Shown here one piece after another: positions 15,041 to 15,805 of a stretch of 15,805 nt of DNA (position 1 is its first letter; each line of letters starts with the position of its first letter). The notes under the pieces are model-generated. The model worked only from the letters and a program-made list of their open reading frames with translations. It made no database searches and was not told the DNA's origin. The position numbers were made by a program, and so were the translations under genes. This DNA is from an uncultured Clostridia bacterium (GTDB lineage: Bacteria; Bacillota; Clostridia; Christensenellales; UBA1242), in NCBI GenBank assembly GCA_947384015.1, contig CANDFN010000015.1, positions 1 to 15,805 of the forward strand, written 5' to 3'.

Positions 15041-15174
15041 ATTTCTCCTTTAAAATTTTCGTGCAAAAAATAGCATAAAAAAATACTGTAAATTTTTTAA
15101 TTAAAATTTATATTTTTACGGAATATTCCGATTGCACACATATTAATTTAATAAAAAATTAAATTCTTGTTTTT
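15041..15174 (-). promoter_or_regulatory. Long 5' leader of rnj with potential RNA structure
   Basis: From the predicted start near 15168 to the rnj ATG the leader is about 128 bases, very AT-rich. It holds a perfect 12-bp palindrome CGGAATATTCCG (15119-15130), a TAAATTTT/AAAATTTA hairpin (about 15089-15110) and complementary GTGCAA and TTGCAC segments that could pair at long range. No known riboswitch is recognised. It might be a regulator site or a leader through which RNase J or another factor controls rnj. Confidence 0.5.
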
Positions 15175-15202
15175 ATTATAACACTTTAATTTTATTTGTC
15201 AA
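15175..15202 (-). promoter_or_regulatory. Sigma-A promoter of rnj-trmR
   Basis: On the minus strand TTGACA (15202-15197), a 16-base spacer and TATAAT (15180-15175), a perfect consensus. It lies in the 327-base gap 15041-15367, whose remaining part (about 15203-15313) is AT-rich with no gene seen. Confidence 0.85.
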
Positions 15203-15313
15203 GCAAAATATTATTGTTTTTTTATTTTAATTTTTATTTTTAATTTTAAGTAAAATATTTATTATAATAATAACCATAATTTAATTAGATAAACATAAGT
15301 AAATTATTAAATA

Positions 15314-15360
15314 AAAAATTAGCATAAAATACTATTTTATAGCTATTTATGCCAATTTTT
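15314..15360 (-). terminator. Terminator after the M16-type peptidase gene
   Basis: Inverted arms 15314-15328 and 15346-15360 pair as 7 + 7 bp with one A/C mismatch, enclosing a 17-base loop that can itself form a small CTAT/ATAG hairpin. On the minus strand it is followed by a T-rich tract. It starts eight bases after the stop of the upstream gene and so ends that transcript before the rnj promoter. Confidence 0.72.
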
Positions 15361-15367
15361 GTAACAA

Positions 15368-15805
15368 TTATTTTTTGTCAACTTTTGTTTTAAACAATTT
15401 ATTAAATTCCGCTTTAGACATAATATCTTTTTTATCTGCATCACCATAAATTGTTGCACTAACTGTAGGGTTTTCAAACACCTCTTTAACCATTTTGTTT
15501 AATTCTTCTACCGTAGTAGCCATGCGTTCTTCTCTATTTTTCTTTCTATTCATAACTTTATTATACCATTTAAAATCGGATAATAAATTAAAATATGTGC
15601 TAACTTTAGGTTCCGTGGCTGCCATAGTAAACTTAGACTTTTCTTTTATTTTTGTAATAGTATCTTCATCTAAACCATTTGCAACTAAATTAGAAATATA
15701 TTCGCTTATAGTTTTTAAAATTTCGTTTATATTTTTCTTATCACATTCTGTAGCAAAACCAAGCATCCCTTCTTTTTCTACATTTTTATAAAACGGAGTG
15801 AAGCT
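15368..15805 (-). CDS. C-terminal part of a probable M16-family (insulinase-like) peptidase or its inactive homologue
   Basis: The frame is open to the right edge, so only the last 145 residues are seen and the start is outside the window; the internal Met at 15766 is not the start. The visible pattern, a GMLGFATECDKKNINEILKTI segment, then a helix with NGLDEDTITKIKEKSKF, a stretch like TEPKVSTYF, and a closing helix with TTVEELNKMVKEVFENP followed by the beta strand TVSATIYGD, matches the C-terminal domain of M16 zinc-peptidase family proteins in Firmicutes. The HxxEH active site, if any, would lie upstream. The short remaining fold and lack of the catalytic region keep the call moderate. 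A terminator follows, so it is separate from rnj. Confidence 0.62.
   Translation of the reverse strand, partial: SFTPFYKNVEKEGMLGFATECDKKNINEILKTISEYISNLVANGLDEDTITKIKEKSKFTMAATEPKVSTYFNLLSDFKWYNKVMNRKKNREERMATTVEELNKMVKEVFENPTVSATIYGDADKKDIMSKAEFNKLFKTKVDKK

Noticed and set aside
15203..15313. AT-rich stretch as a replication origin or CRISPR leader
   Set aside because: No repeated DnaA boxes or direct repeats are visible; simple AT-rich intergenic DNA.
15495..15791. Plus-strand frame of 98 codons at the right edge
   Set aside because: Antisense to the M16-like gene; Phe/Ser/Val-rich hydrophobic translation is an artefact of AT-rich reverse coding.

Overview
This window is AT-rich chromosomal DNA from a low-GC Firmicute, most likely an uncultured Clostridia-like lineage. 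The evidence is the gene content: separate secD and secF next to a YrzE-type membrane protein, der close to plsY, a TrmR/TrhP tRNA-modification pair, RNase J, and Shine-Dalgarno/sigma-A signals of Bacillus/Clostridium type. I cannot name the species. No rRNA, tRNA, CRISPR array, phage or insertion sequence was seen.

Layout: nearly everything is housekeeping DNA on the minus strand, read from high to low coordinates. The units are an M16-type peptidase C-terminus (15805-15368), rnj-trmR (15040-12420), trhP-dagK (11809-9692), feoA-feoB (9588-7350), der plus a phosphotransferase gene (6926-4507), plsY (4394-3648), tatD-yrzE (3140-1875) and secD-secF (1694 to beyond the left edge). Three short genes of unknown function lie on the plus strand (3277-3612, 7036-7323, 11914-12396). 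Each sits in a gap between two minus-strand units. Each has its own near-consensus sigma-A promoter placed back-to-back with the promoter of the next minus-strand unit, and each converges on the end of the preceding one. Two of the three end in a bidirectional terminator shared with the convergent neighbour.

Two genes are cut by single in-frame stop codons with the frame intact on both sides. The phosphotransferase gene starts at an ATG overlapping the der stop (5607) but has TAA at codon 29. The small plus-strand gene at 11914 has TGA at codon 71. These are either young pseudogenes, sequence errors or readthrough genes.

Several genes (der, trhP, the 11914 gene, probably feoA) have a -10 box so close to the ATG that transcription should start at or within about two bases of the start codon, with no Shine-Dalgarno sequence. 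This predicts leaderless mRNAs beside conventional SD-led genes (secD, secF, tatD, rnj, dagK). rnj in contrast has a perfect promoter and a leader of about 128 nt.

Functional themes: protein export (SecDF), ribosome assembly (Der), tRNA wobble-uridine modification (TrhP then TrmR), RNA decay (RNase J), phospholipid synthesis (PlsY, DagK-like lipid kinase), ferrous iron uptake (FeoAB) and a TatD-family nuclease. I did not find a recognisable new defence or mobile system. The most unusual signals are the interrupted genes, the leaderless promoters and the three orphan plus-strand genes.
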